DNA from: VRUE01 sp963705635
Lineage (GTDB): Bacteria; Actinomycetota; Thermoleophilia; Solirubrobacterales; 70-9
Direction of reading: 5' to 3'
Assembly: GCA_963705635.1 (NCBI GenBank)
Contig: CAVPKH010000001.1
Location: 372,001 to 436,000 of the forward strand
Length of the DNA stretch: 64,000 bases
Position numbers and translations under genes: made by a program. The notes under the pieces are model-generated. The model searched no databases. It had not been told where the DNA came from and worked only from the letters and a program-made list of their open reading frames with translations. Below, one piece after another: positions 1 through 12,074 of this stretch. Position 1 is the first letter of the stretch. Each line of letters opens with the position of its first letter.

Positions 1-589
<589 letters not shown>

Positions 590-656
590 GCGGATGTCGG
601 GTGTAGCAGCTACGCCTTGACGTTATCCGAGTGGTTGAGGAAAGAACGGCCAAACT

Positions 657-680
657 CACCCCGGCCGGTTGGCCGGGGTG
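657..680. terminator. Hairpin terminator after NlpC/P60 gene
   Basis: A perfect 10-bp stem (CACCCCGGCC and its complement) around a GGTT loop lies just downstream of the stop of the minus-strand gene at 701. It has no strong T tract. It separates that gene from the ABC ATPase. Confidence 0.65.
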
Positions 681-700
681 GAGTACGGCTCAGGCGTGGC

Positions 701-1255
701 TCAGAAGCCCGCTGGGTGGCGGGCTACGTAGCCGACGTTGTCGCGCAGGTCTTCGTGCCAGCGCGGTCCGGTGCCGCTGGAGTCGCCGGAGGTGTCCCAG
801 CGCACGCCGGCGATCACGGCGTAAGCGTGACCCGCGTTGGCGTAGACGGTGATCCAGCGACCTTCGCCAGCCAGGCCCCATCTTTCCATCGGGCCGGATG
901 GCAGTGGGCTTTCGATGAATTCGCCGCCGTGCAGGGCGTAGCTGACCGAGCCGGAGCAGTCATAGCCACGGTCCCACCAGCGGGCGTGACCGCCGCCCCA
1001 GACATAGGGCTTGGTGCGGATTTTGTTGGCCGCCGCGATTACCTCTTTGACCTGAAGCGGGGCGGACTTGGGCGGAATCAGCATCCCGTTGGGGAGCAAC
1101 CGCGCTTTGGCGGTGGGCGTGCAGACGTCTGTTTCGGCCGGTGAGAGGCCGCCGCCGCCGCAGTTTGCCGAGGCGGCGCCTGGGGTACAAACAAGGGCGA
1201 CAAGCACCGAGACGGTAGCTATGCCTAGCTTGAGCTTCCTGCTGTTCTTGCGCAA
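701..1255 (-). CDS. Secreted NlpC/P60-type peptidoglycan hydrolase
   Basis: A 184-residue exported protein likely to cut peptide stems of peptidoglycan. Residues 1-30 are a signal peptide (basic start, hydrophobic VLVALVCTPGAASA). The C-terminal half is an NlpC/P60-like fold: YVWGGG near residue 84, the nucleophile in YDCSGSVSYAL (Cys100) and the catalytic His in GHAYAVIAG (His143). The TTG start at 1255 is chosen because AGGAG lies 6 bases upstream and the signal peptide begins there. A c-di-AMP riboswitch directly precedes it, as known for actinobacterial cell-wall hydrolases. No separate substrate-binding domain is visible. Confidence 0.85.
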   Translation of the reverse strand: MRKNSRKLKLGIATVSVLVALVCTPGAASANCGGGGLSPAETDVCTPTAKARLLPNGMLIPPKSAPLQVKEVIAAANKIRTKPYVWGGGHARWWDRGYDCSGSVSYALHGGEFIESPLPSGPMERWGLAGEGRWITVYANAGHAYAVIAGVRWDTSGDSSGTGPRWHEDLRDNVGYVARHPAGF

Positions 1256-1269
1256 ACCGATCTCCTTTG

Positions 1270-1400
1270 TCGGCCTACGGGGTTAGCTGTCGGGCTGGCG
1301 CGAAAGGAGCCTGCGCCCCCGCCTGAACTAGGCGAGTTAGCCCCGAAAACGTGGTTCCCCCGTTCCCGCAGCGCCTACAGCACGCGGGATTCGGCGTTTC
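1270..1400 (-). promoter_or_regulatory. c-di-AMP riboswitch (ydaO/yuaA class)
   Basis: The minus strand carries the hallmark 3' block GACAGCTAACCCCGTAGGC (1273-1291), the block GGGAACGGGGGAACCAC (1351-1367) and the 5' block CGCCGAATCCCGC (1384-1396), in the order and spacing of the ydaO family. The ribosome binding site of the hydrolase gene begins only a few bases after the last block. In actinobacteria this riboswitch is known to control cell-wall hydrolases, so c-di-AMP probably lowers expression here. The sign of regulation is inferred. Confidence 0.9.
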
Positions 1401-1533
1401 GGTTATTCGGAACGGCGGCAGTGTAGACGATCGGCCGGCCGCTTGCTCATGAAAAACAAACATTTTGTGGCCTTCCGCACTTTGGCTTGCTCAAGAGCCT
1501 TTCGACGCCGCGGCTGGTAGCTTGCGCGCTGGG

Positions 1534-2334
1534 ATGGAACTTGCGGGTACCAAAGCGCTGTTGACCGGGGCCACGGGCGGCCTCGGCCGGGCGACCGCCA
1601 AGGCGCTGGCCGCTCGTGGAGCGACCCTGATCCTCAGCGGCCGCAAGGCCGAGGCACTGGAGGCGCTGGCGGCCGAACTGCCCGGCGACGGCCATCGCAC
1701 GGTCCCCTCCGACTTGGCTGAGCCGGGTGCGGCAGAGAAGCTCGCCGCCGAGGCCGGCCCGGTTGACGTCCTCGTCGCCAACGCCGGGCTGCCCGGCACC
1801 GGGCGCCTGCCCGACTACACCAGCGAGCGTCTCGAGGGCACGCTGCGCGTCAACCTCGAGGCCCCGATGCACCTGGCACGCGCGGTCGAGCCGGCAATGC
1901 TGGCGAAAGGCTGCGGCCACATGGTCTTCATCGCCTCGCTCTCGGGCAAGTCGGCGACCCCGCTCTCTTCTGTTTACAACGCCACCAAGTTCGGCCTGCG
2001 CGGCTTCGCCCTCGGCTTGCGAGCGGATCTCGACCCCGTAGGCATCGGCGTCTCGATCGTCTCCCCGGGCACGATCCGCGAAGCCGGCATGTATGCGGAC
2101 TCGGGCGCCAAACCGATCCCCGGCCTCGGCACCGGTTCGCCCAAGCAGGTCGCCGATGCGGTGATCAAGGCGATTGAGCAGAACAAGGTCGAGATCTCCG
2201 TCGCCCCGGTCCAGCAACGCTTTCTCGCCCACTTCGCCCTCGCCACCCCCGCTCTCTCGGTCAAGATCGCCAGCGGCGACGCGGGCCAGAAGGCCGCCGC
2301 CAACGTCGCCAAAGGGCAGACGGACAAGTACTAG
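1534..2334 (+). CDS. Short-chain dehydrogenase/reductase
   Basis: Classical SDR of about 266 residues using NAD(P)H on an unknown carbonyl or alcohol. It has the cofactor motif TGATGGLG near the N-terminus, the NAG motif (VLVANAGLPG), the catalytic Ser in FIASLSGKSA and the YNATK catalytic pair. The reading frame is open from 1465, but the ATG at 1534 (MELAGTKALLTG) fits the family start. The gene stands alone. A large inverted repeat starts 16 bases after its stop. The substrate cannot be told from sequence. Confidence 0.85.
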   Translation: MELAGTKALLTGATGGLGRATAKALAARGATLILSGRKAEALEALAAELPGDGHRTVPSDLAEPGAAEKLAAEAGPVDVLVANAGLPGTGRLPDYTSERLEGTLRVNLEAPMHLARAVEPAMLAKGCGHMVFIASLSGKSATPLSSVYNATKFGLRGFALGLRADLDPVGIGVSIVSPGTIREAGMYADSGAKPIPGLGTGSPKQVADAVIKAIEQNKVEISVAPVQQRFLAHFALATPALSVKIASGDAGQKAAANVAKGQTDKY

Positions 2335-2349
2335 CGGGACGGTCGTGAA

Positions 2350-2438
2350 GCGGGTGGGGTGCCTCTCGACCGGGCGGATACACAAATCGCCGGCCTAATT
2401 AGGCCGGCGATTGGACGGTCGAGAGGCACCCCACCCGC
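2350..2438. repeat. Long inverted repeat with nested palindrome
   Basis: Perfect 23-bp arms at 2350-2372 and 2416-2438, core GGGGTGCCTC, enclose a second perfect 28-bp palindrome at 2385-2412 (half site AATCGCCGGCCTAA). It lies between two plus-strand genes. It could terminate the SDR transcript or fold in the leader of aconitase. It belongs to the stem-variable repeat family discussed in the findings. Confidence 0.85.
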
Positions 2439-2466
2439 CACTCGCCCCGTTGCCTAGGATGAAGAG

Positions 2467-5274
<2,808 letters not shown>

Positions 5275-5596
5275 GGGCCGACTCGGGAGGATGGGGTGCG
5301 TGGCTGGCGGCGCCGGGCCAAGCGAGGCAAGGACGCAGGGAGGACAGGTGCGGTGCTACCCGTCCGACTGAGGACGCCGCATCGCGCCAGCCCGCCATCG
5401 TCTAAGACCGCAGAAAAGGCGGTGCAGTGGGGTCGCGGGAGGCAGGGGGGTCCGCGCGACCCTCACTGCACCTGCGCGTCGGTAGCCAGGGAGGGATGCC
5501 GACGCGGCCGTTCCCCTAAACGGGACTGCTCAGAGGAACAGTCAGCTTCTACCTATACCGCGTCAGTCCCCTCGGGTCAAGGCAATCTGAGCGTAT
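5275..5596. other. Gene-free stretch with hairpins after acnA
   Basis: No coding signal is visible. It holds an inverted repeat at 5421-5472 (arms GGTGCAGTG and GGGTCGCG with one unpaired base), a hairpin GCGTCGG/CCGACGC at 5476-5505, and a small hairpin GACTG/CAGTC near 5522. These could end transcription from acnA and from the convergent membrane gene. Confidence 0.5.
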
Positions 5597-5926
5597 CTAC
5601 GGCGATTCCGCAACTCGTTGCGGAGAATCCGCAATGCCCCAGCCCTTGCGTTCGATCAGCTCGATCCCGATCACACTGCCCACCGGTCCCACCGGTGTCA
5701 GGGTCGCGGCCAACAGTGTGTAGGGAGCCTGACGCTTGCCACAGGCAACCCAGATCACCAGGCACAGAGCCACAAACCCGAGGCCGTGCGCCCAGCCGAA
5801 CAACATCGTCGCGGTCTCGAATCCCGGCACCAGCCAGAACAGGATCAGCAGGCCGAAGATCCCCAGCTCCACCCAGGAGAGCCACTTGACCCAGGTGAAG
5901 AGCGGTCCTGGAACCGGCTTTCGCAT
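5597..5926 (-). CDS. Small membrane protein, DUF3817-like
   Basis: A 109-residue integral membrane protein with three hydrophobic segments: about residues 15-35 (WVELGIFGLLILFWLVPGF), 42-62 and 68-88. The pattern of a short N-terminal hydrophilic stretch, then a segment ending before GWAHGLGFVALCL, resembles the DUF3817 family, whose function is unknown. It lies directly after kgd on the same strand with no gap (5927 is the last base of kgd), so the two are probably cotranscribed. The family assignment is by resemblance only. Confidence 0.6.
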   Translation of the reverse strand: MRKPVPGPLFTWVKWLSWVELGIFGLLILFWLVPGFETATMLFGWAHGLGFVALCLVIWVACGKRQAPYTLLAATLTPVGPVGSVIGIELIERKGWGIADSPQRVAESP

Positions 5927-8900
5927 TTAGAGACCAGGAGTTAGAGCAGTCAGGACAATTCTCTCCTGCTCGCGGGCGTGGGCGACCGAGTAGCCCTCGC
6001 CGGGGCTGGCCCGGGTCGGGCGGCCGATGTAGCCGAGCTCGACGCCCTCCGGCACCAGGTCGGGGAGGCGGCGGGACATCACCTTCCAGCAGCCCATGTT
6101 GCGCGGCTCCTCCTGCACCCAGGTGATTTCCTTGAGGCTCGGGTAGGAGGCGATCAGCTCGGTCAGCTGCTGCTTGGCGAAGGGGTAGAGCAGCTCGACC
6201 CGGGCGATCGCGACGTTCTCGGCCCCCTCGCGGCGCTCGCTGGCGTCCATGTCGAAGTAGACCTTGCCGGTGCAGAGGACGAGCCGCTCGACCTTCTCGC
6301 GCCGCTCGGCGGCGGTCGGGTCGTCGAGGATGAAGTGGAAGTGCTCCTCGGTGAGCTGCTGGGGCGTGGCGGCGGCGCGATCGAGGCGCAGCAGGCCCTT
6401 GGGGGTGAAGACGATCAGCGGCCGCGGCTTGCGGATCAGCGCCTGGCGGCGCAGCAGGTGGAAGTACTGGGCCGCGGTGGTCGGGTTGGCGATGCGGATG
6501 TTGCCCTCGGCGGCGAGGGCGAGGAAGCGCTCGATGCGGGCGCTGGAATGCTCGGGGCCGGAGCCCTCGTAGCCGTGTGGCAGCAGCAGCGTGAGGCGGC
6601 TGGTCTGGCCCCACTTGGCCTCGCCGGAGGCGATGAAGGTGTCGATGATGACCTGCCCCGCGTTGGCGAAGTCGCCGTACTGGGCCTCCCAGAGGATCAG
6701 CGCATTGGGCGTCGCCGACGAGTAGCCGTACTCGAAGCCGAGGCAGGCGATCTCCGAGAGCGGGCTGTTGTAGAGCTCGAAGGGGGCGCTGGCGTCGTCC
6801 AGGTTCTGCATCGGGCAGTACTCGAGGCCGGTGTTCTCGTCGTGCAGGACGAGGTGGCGGTGGGAGAAGGTGCCGCGCTCGGTGTCCTGGCCGGTGAGGC
6901 GGATGTGGACGCCCTCGGTCAGCAGCGAAGCGAAGGCCAGCGCCTCGGCCTGGCCGAATTCGACGCCGCCGCTCTCCAGCGCGTCGATCCGCTTGGCCAG
7001 CGGTTTGCGCAGCTTGCGGTGGATCGTGAAGCTCTCCGGAGCCTCGATCAGCGCCTGGTTCAGCTCGCGCAGCTTCTCGATCGGCACGGCGGTGTCGACC
7101 GGCGGGCTGGCGCTGCGATCGAGCTCGCCGGTGCTGGTCGTGGTCACGGTCGGGTCCTCGTATTCGCCCAGCTCCATCCTGTGGCGCAGGTCCTTGAGCG
7201 CCGCCGACATCTCGTCGTGGCGCCGCTTGGCGGCCGCGTCGACGTCCTCGCGGCCGATCGTGCCCTCTGCGACCAGCTTCTCCGCGTAGAGCTCGGAGAC
7301 CGGTGGGTGGGCCTTGATCTTGGCGGCGATCAGCGGCTGGGTGTAGGCGGGCTCGTCGGTCTCGTTGTGGCCGTAGCGGCGGTAGCCGATCACGTCGATG
7401 ACGATGTCGCGGCCCCAGCGCTCGCGGTAGGCCATCGCCAGGCGCACGGCCGCCGAGCAGGCCTCGACGTCATCGGCGTTGACGTGGATGATCGGCACGT
7501 TGAATCCCTTCGCCATGTCGGCGGCGTAGGGAGTCGAGCGGGCGTCTTCGGGGTCGGTGGTGAAGCCGACCTGGTTGTTCTGGATGACGTGGATCGTGCC
7601 GCCGGTGGTGTAGCCCCTCAGCGACTGCAGGTTGAGCGTCTCGGCGACCACGCCCTGGCCGGGGAAGGCGGCGTCGCCGTGCAGCAGCACCGGCACCGCT
7701 CGCTTCGGCTCGTGCTCGATCTGGGCGCCCTCGAAGCTGGACTGGATGAAGCGGGTGCCGCCCTCGACCACCGGGTTGACGAACTCGAGGTGGCTGGGGT
7801 TGGGGTAGAGGCGGACGGCGATCTTCTCGCCCTCGCTGGTCTCGTAGACCCCCTGGTGGCCGTAGTGATACTTGACGTCGCCGGTGCCGCCGTGGGGGAT
7901 CGCGGCGACCGCCTTGACCGCGTCGATCTGCTTTGAGCCCTCGAACTCGGCCAGGATCGACTCGACCGAGCGGCCGAGGTTGTGGGCGAGGACGCTGAGC
8001 CGGCCGCGGTGGGCCATGCCGAAGACGACCTCCTCGGCGCCGCTGCGGTGCGCCAGCGTGACCAGCTCGTCGAGCATCGGCACGACGATGTCGAGACCCT
8101 CGATCGTGAAGATCTTCTGGCCCAGGTAGGCCTTCTCGATGAAGCGCTCGAACTGGAAGACGTCGATCAGGCGCTCCAGCAGGCGTAGTTTCTCCTCCTC
8201 GGCGAGCGGCTGGCGATGAGCGCCGGTCTCGACCATCTCGCGCAGCCAGGTGCGCTGCTGGTGGGAGGAGAGGTGCTCGAACTGGTAGGCGATCGTCCCG
8301 CAATAGGCCTCGCGCATGCGCGGCAGCGCCTCCAGCAGGGTCTCGCCGGGGACGCCGATGCGCAGGATCGAGGCGGGGATGCGCTCCATCAGCTCCGGAG
8401 TCAGGTTGAGGTTCTCGGGCTGCAGCGCCGGGTCGCCCTTGGGCTCGCGGCCGAGCGGGTCGAGGCGGGCGGAGAGGTGGCCGTGGGTGCGGTAGCCCTT
8501 GAGCAGCGAGGTGGCGGCCTGGACCGCCTGCAGCAGCTCCTCGTCGGGCTGGGTCGTGGTGACGGCCATCTCGCTCGTGCTCGGCGTGGCCGTGCCGAGC
8601 GGGGGTGCCGAGGCCGAGGCGGGATGCGCCGAGGAGATCGTCGCCGGATCGAGGCCGAGGTCGTTCGCCACCCCCTCGTAGAAGCCGTCCTCGCCCTGCA
8701 GCAGCTGCTCGATGCGGCGCAGGAAGGCGCCGGACTCGGCGCCCTGGATCACCCTGTGGTCGTAGGTAGAGGTCAGCGTCATCGTCTTCGAGACGCCGAG
8801 CTGGCGCAGCCGATCGGGCGAGGCGTGCGCCCACTCGGGCGGGTAGGCGATCGCGCCGGTGGCGATGATCGCGCTCTGGCCGCTCATCAGCCGCGGCACC

Positions 8901-9940
8901 GAGGCGACGGTGCCGATCCCGCCCGGGTTGGTCAGCGAGATGTTGGTGCCCTGGAAGTCGTCGGCGGTGAGCTTGCTCTCCCGCGTCTTCGTGATCAGCT
9001 CCTCGTAGTAGCTGTGAAAGGCGGCGAAGTCGAGGCCCTGCGAGCCCTTGATCGCGGGCACCATGAGGCTGTGCGAGCCGTCCTTGCGCTCGACGTCGAC
9101 CGCGATCCCGAGATTTACGGGTCCGTTCTCGATCGCCAACGGTTTCCCCTCGCGCCGCTCGAAGACCCGGGTCATCACCGCGTGCTGCTTGGCGGCCTGC
9201 ACGATCGCCCAGGCGACCAAATGAGTAAAGGAGACCTTCATCCCCCGCTCTTTGAGCAGCCCATTGAGAGCCTTGCGCTTCGCATCCAACGTATCCACGG
9301 CCACGGTCCGGAACGAGGTGGCCGTAGGAACTTCCCGACTCTCATCCATCAGCTGGGCCAGCATCGCCGCCGGACCCCGCAGCGCCTTCTCCTCACCGGT
9401 AACGGTCGGTCCCGAGCCATTGCCAGCGGCCAGCACATCTTCTTTGGTCACCTTCGCGCCCGGTCCCGAGCCAGCCACCGAGCCAAGGTCGACGCCATTA
9501 GCCTCAGCAACCCGTCGGGCAACCGGAGTCGCCCGGACTCCGTCGCCACCGTTGGAGCCGCCGGCAGTTCCAGCGGCATCGCCCGTGGGTGGCGCCGTAG
9601 GGGGGACCGCCCCCGAGGAAGCTTTAGCTACCGCAGGGGGCGGTGGGTCCCCTGCGGCGACAGGACCCGCAGCCGACCCGTTAGAACCCTCGCCAGGTTC
9701 CATCTCCGCCAACGGAGCCCCGACCGGCACCTCGTCGTCGACGGAAACCAGCAGCTTCGTGATGACGCCATCCGCAGGCGCCGGCACCTCGGCGTCGACC
9801 TTGTCGGTCGAGACCTCGACCACGGTGTCGCCCTCGTTGACGAAGTCCCCCTCGGCCACGTGCCACTCGAGCACGATGCCCTCGGTGACCGACTCGCCCA
9901 TTTCGGGCATCTGGATCTGCACGGTCGCCGTTTGCGCCAT
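5927..9940 (-). CDS. kgd: 2-oxoglutarate dehydrogenase E2-E1 fusion with own lipoyl domain
   Basis: A 1337-residue enzyme joining succinyltransferase and thiamin-dependent decarboxylase steps of oxoglutarate dehydrogenase. In order: a lipoyl domain (1-82, lipoyl Lys47 in TDKVDAEV), a Pro/Ala/Gly linker, a peripheral-subunit-binding domain (about 136-175, TPVARRVAEANG), the E2 catalytic domain (about 195-430, YDHRVIQGAES with the active His), and the E1 domain (about 465-1337) with GMAHRGRLSVLAH, HGDAAFPGQG and YGHNETDEPAYTQP. Mycobacterial Kgd and corynebacterial OdhA lack the lipoyl and binding domains, so this is a fuller fusion. A repeat element supplies part of the first linker. The ATG at 9940 faces the divergent gene only 26 bases away. 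Confidence 0.93.
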   Translation of the reverse strand: MAQTATVQIQMPEMGESVTEGIVLEWHVAEGDFVNEGDTVVEVSTDKVDAEVPAPADGVITKLLVSVDDEVPVGAPLAEMEPGEGSNGSAAGPVAAGDPPPPAVAKASSGAVPPTAPPTGDAAGTAGGSNGGDGVRATPVARRVAEANGVDLGSVAGSGPGAKVTKEDVLAAGNGSGPTVTGEEKALRGPAAMLAQLMDESREVPTATSFRTVAVDTLDAKRKALNGLLKERGMKVSFTHLVAWAIVQAAKQHAVMTRVFERREGKPLAIENGPVNLGIAVDVERKDGSHSLMVPAIKGSQGLDFAAFHSYYEELITKTRESKLTADDFQGTNISLTNPGGIGTVASVPRLMSGQSAIIATGAIAYPPEWAHASPDRLRQLGVSKTMTLTSTYDHRVIQGAESGAFLRRIEQLLQGEDGFYEGVANDLGLDPATISSAHPASASAPPLGTATPSTSEMAVTTTQPDEELLQAVQAATSLLKGYRTHGHLSARLDPLGREPKGDPALQPENLNLTPELMERIPASILRIGVPGETLLEALPRMREAYCGTIAYQFEHLSSHQQRTWLREMVETGAHRQPLAEEEKLRLLERLIDVFQFERFIEKAYLGQKIFTIEGLDIVVPMLDELVTLAHRSGAEEVVFGMAHRGRLSVLAHNLGRSVESILAEFEGSKQIDAVKAVAAIPHGGTGDVKYHYGHQGVYETSEGEKIAVRLYPNPSHLEFVNPVVEGGTRFIQSSFEGAQIEHEPKRAVPVLLHGDAAFPGQGVVAETLNLQSLRGYTTGGTIHVIQNNQVGFTTDPEDARSTPYAADMAKGFNVPIIHVNADDVEACSAAVRLAMAYRERWGRDIVIDVIGYRRYGHNETDEPAYTQPLIAAKIKAHPPVSELYAEKLVAEGTIGREDVDAAAKRRHDEMSAALKDLRHRMELGEYEDPTVTTTSTGELDRSASPPVDTAVPIEKLRELNQALIEAPESFTIHRKLRKPLAKRIDALESGGVEFGQAEALAFASLLTEGVHIRLTGQDTERGTFSHRHLVLHDENTGLEYCPMQNLDDASAPFELYNSPLSEIACLGFEYGYSSATPNALILWEAQYGDFANAGQVIIDTFIASGEAKWGQTSRLTLLLPHGYEGSGPEHSSARIERFLALAAEGNIRIANPTTAAQYFHLLRRQALIRKPRPLIVFTPKGLLRLDRAAATPQQLTEEHFHFILDDPTAAERREKVERLVLCTGKVYFDMDASERREGAENVAIARVELLYPFAKQQLTELIASYPSLKEITWVQEEPRNMGCWKVMSRRLPDLVPEGVELGYIGRPTRASPGEGYSVAHAREQERIVLTALTPGL
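9588..9670. repeat. Hairpin repeat, GCTTTAGC-tip class, copy A (inside kgd)
   Basis: An 83-base element nearly identical to one at 37953 and related to one at 52672. It folds as GGGGACC...GGTCCCC arms around a tip AGCTTTAGCT, followed by the tail GCGGCGACAGGACCCGC. Here it lies inside kgd and encodes the linker stretch PVAAGDPPPPAVAKASSGAV. Confidence 0.85.
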
Positions 9941-9966
9941 TCTTGGAATGAGTGTATGAAAGAGCG

Positions 9967-11958
9967 ATGAACTACTTCGTCACCGGCGCCACCGGCTTCA
10001 TCGGCCGCAACCTCGTGCAGCGGCTGCTGCAGCGCGAGGGCACCGTCTACGCCCTGGTCCGGGCCGGCTCGCGAGGTCGCCTGGAGGAGCTGCGGACCGC
10101 TTGGGGAGCCGACGGGGCGCGCATCGTGCCGATCGCCGGCGACCTCTCCCTGCCGGGCCTCGGCGTCTCCGAGGAGGACCTGCTGACGCTGCGTGGCGAG
10201 GTCGACCACTTCTTCCACCTGGCGGCGGTCTACGACATGACGGCGGGAGTCGAAGCGCAGGAGATCGCCAACGTCGAGGGGACCCGCCACGCGGTCGAAC
10301 TTGCCGGAGCGATCGAGGCCGGCTGTTTCCACCAGGTCAGCTCGATCGCCGCCGCCGGCCTCTACGACGGCGAGTGGCGCGAGGACATGTTCGACCAGGC
10401 CGAAGGGCTCGACACCCACCCCTATTTCCGCACCAAGCACGAGTCCGAGCGCATCGTGCGCGAAGAGAGCCGCCGGCCCTGGCGCGTCTACCGGCCGGGG
10501 ATCGTCGTCGGCGACTCGCGCACCGGGGAGATCGACAAGGTCGACGGGCCCTACTACTTCTTCAAGGTCCTGCAGCGGGCGCGCCGGGTGCTGCCGGCCT
10601 GGCTGCCGGCGGTGGGGATCGAAGGGGGCGAGATCAACATCGTCCCGGTCGACTACGTCGCCGACGCGATCGACCACATCGCCCACCAGCCAGACCTCGA
10701 CGGACAGGCCTTCCACCTCACCGACCCGGCGCCGAAGAGCGCCGGCGAGGTGATCAACCTCTTCGCCCGCGCCGCTGATGCGCCGCAGGCGGCGCTGCGG
10801 CTCGACTCCGACGTGACCGACCCGGCGACCTCCCTGGTCAGGACCGGGCTGAGGTTCTTCCCGCCGGCGAAGCGGGTGCTCAAGTCGGGGCTGGGCCAGC
10901 TCGGCATCCCCGCCGGCATGCTCACCTACGTCAACTACCCGACCAGCTTCGACTCGACCAACGCCCAGGCGGCGCTCGCCGGCTCCGGCATCTCGGTGCC
11001 GCCGTTGGAGTCCTACGCCGACCGGGTCTGGGACTACTGGGAGCGCACCCTCGATCCCGACCTCTTCAAGGACCGCACGCTGAGCGCTGCGGTGCGGGGC
11101 AAGGTGGTGCTGATCACCGGTGCCTCCTCGGGGATCGGCAAGGCGGCCGCGGTCAAGGCCGCCGACGCCGGCGCGACCGTGCTGCTGGTCGCGCGCTCGA
11201 TCGAGAAGCTGGAGGAGACCAAGCGCGAGATCGAGGCGTCGGGTGGCGTCGCCCACATCCACCGCTGCGACATGGCCGACATCGAGGACATCGAGCGCAT
11301 GGCCGAGGAGGTCCTCGCCTACCACGGCCAGGTCGACATCCTCGTCAACAACGCCGGGCGCTCGATCCGCCGCTCGGTCGGCCTCGCCTACGACCGCTTT
11401 CACGATTACGAGCGGACGGTTCAGCTCAACTACCTCGGCGCCGTGCGGCTGATCCTCGCCCTGCTGCCCTCGATGCGGGCTCATAAGTCGGGTCACATCA
11501 TCAACATCAGCTCGATCGGGACGCAGACCAATCCGCCGCGCTTCTCGGCTTACGTCGCCTCGAAGGCGGCGCTCGATGCCTTCAGCCGGGTGATCGCCTC
11601 CGAGGTGATCGACGACGGCGTCCACATCACCACGATTCACATGCCTTTGGTGCGCACGCCGATGATCGCGCCGACGCGGATGTACGACGTCTTCCCGGCG
11701 ATCTCACCGGAGGAGGCGGCGGAGATGATCGCCGGCGCGATGATCGCCAAGCCGAAGAAGGTGGCGACCCGGCTCGGCACCTTCGGCGAGCTGCTCTACG
11801 CGGTCGCCCCGACCGTCAGCGATCGCATTCTCAACCAGGCCTACAGGCTGTTCCCCGAGTCTCAGGCGGCGAAGGGGAAGGGGGAGGAGGCGCCGGACAA
11901 GGCGCCCTCCACCGAGGCCGTGGCTTTCGCTCATTTGATGAAAGGTGTGCATTGGTAG
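9967..11958 (+). CDS. Two-domain SDR, fatty acyl-CoA reductase-like
   Basis: A 663-residue fusion. The N-terminal part is an extended SDR of the NAD-binding-4 (thioester reductase) type with VTGATGFIGRNL and the YFRTK catalytic pair. The C-terminal part, from about residue 375, is a classical SDR with TGASSGIG, NNAG, SSIG and YVASK. This order matches bacterial acyl-CoA reductases such as mycobacterial AcrA1, which make fatty aldehydes or alcohols, so a role in wax or lipid synthesis is inferred. The ATG at 9967 is preferred to 9952 because the Rossmann strand starts there. Its stop codon lies inside a 24-bp arm of an inverted repeat. Confidence 0.8.
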   Translation: MNYFVTGATGFIGRNLVQRLLQREGTVYALVRAGSRGRLEELRTAWGADGARIVPIAGDLSLPGLGVSEEDLLTLRGEVDHFFHLAAVYDMTAGVEAQEIANVEGTRHAVELAGAIEAGCFHQVSSIAAAGLYDGEWREDMFDQAEGLDTHPYFRTKHESERIVREESRRPWRVYRPGIVVGDSRTGEIDKVDGPYYFFKVLQRARRVLPAWLPAVGIEGGEINIVPVDYVADAIDHIAHQPDLDGQAFHLTDPAPKSAGEVINLFARAADAPQAALRLDSDVTDPATSLVRTGLRFFPPAKRVLKSGLGQLGIPAGMLTYVNYPTSFDSTNAQAALAGSGISVPPLESYADRVWDYWERTLDPDLFKDRTLSAAVRGKVVLITGASSGIGKAAAVKAADAGATVLLVARSIEKLEETKREIEASGGVAHIHRCDMADIEDIERMAEEVLAYHGQVDILVNNAGRSIRRSVGLAYDRFHDYERTVQLNYLGAVRLILALLPSMRAHKSGHIINISSIGTQTNPPRFSAYVASKAALDAFSRVIASEVIDDGVHITTIHMPLVRTPMIAPTRMYDVFPAISPEEAAEMIAGAMIAKPKKVATRLGTFGELLYAVAPTVSDRILNQAYRLFPESQAAKGKGEEAPDKAPSTEAVAFAHLMKGVHW

Positions 11959-12060
11959 GCGGGCGGTGCCCCTCCCCATGAGACCGTCGCGCAGCTGGGT
12001 TGGCTAGGTGCTTCGAAGGTGGTCGCTGAGCCTCCTGGGGAGGGGCACCGCCCGCCTACC
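11954..12060. repeat. Long inverted repeat overlapping a stop codon
   Basis: Perfect 24-bp arms at 11954-11977 and 12037-12060, core GGCGGTGCCCCTCCCC. The left arm includes the TAG of the acyl-CoA-reductase-like gene; the right arm ends 14 bases before the next start. The loop carries GCTGAG at 12025. Probably a terminator or leader structure. Confidence 0.85.
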
Positions 12061-12074
12061 AGCGGAGCGTTTGC

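Noticed and set aside
2350..2438. Interpreting the long inverted repeats as insertion-sequence ends
   Set aside because: No transposase lies between any arms, loops are only about 18 to 80 bases, and no target-site duplication is visible.
5978..9970. Long open frames on the plus strand opposite kgd (652 and 584 codons)
   Set aside because: They mirror the codon bias of kgd, have low-complexity Ala/Arg/Gly/Val/Leu composition and no motifs, and kgd itself is unmistakable.
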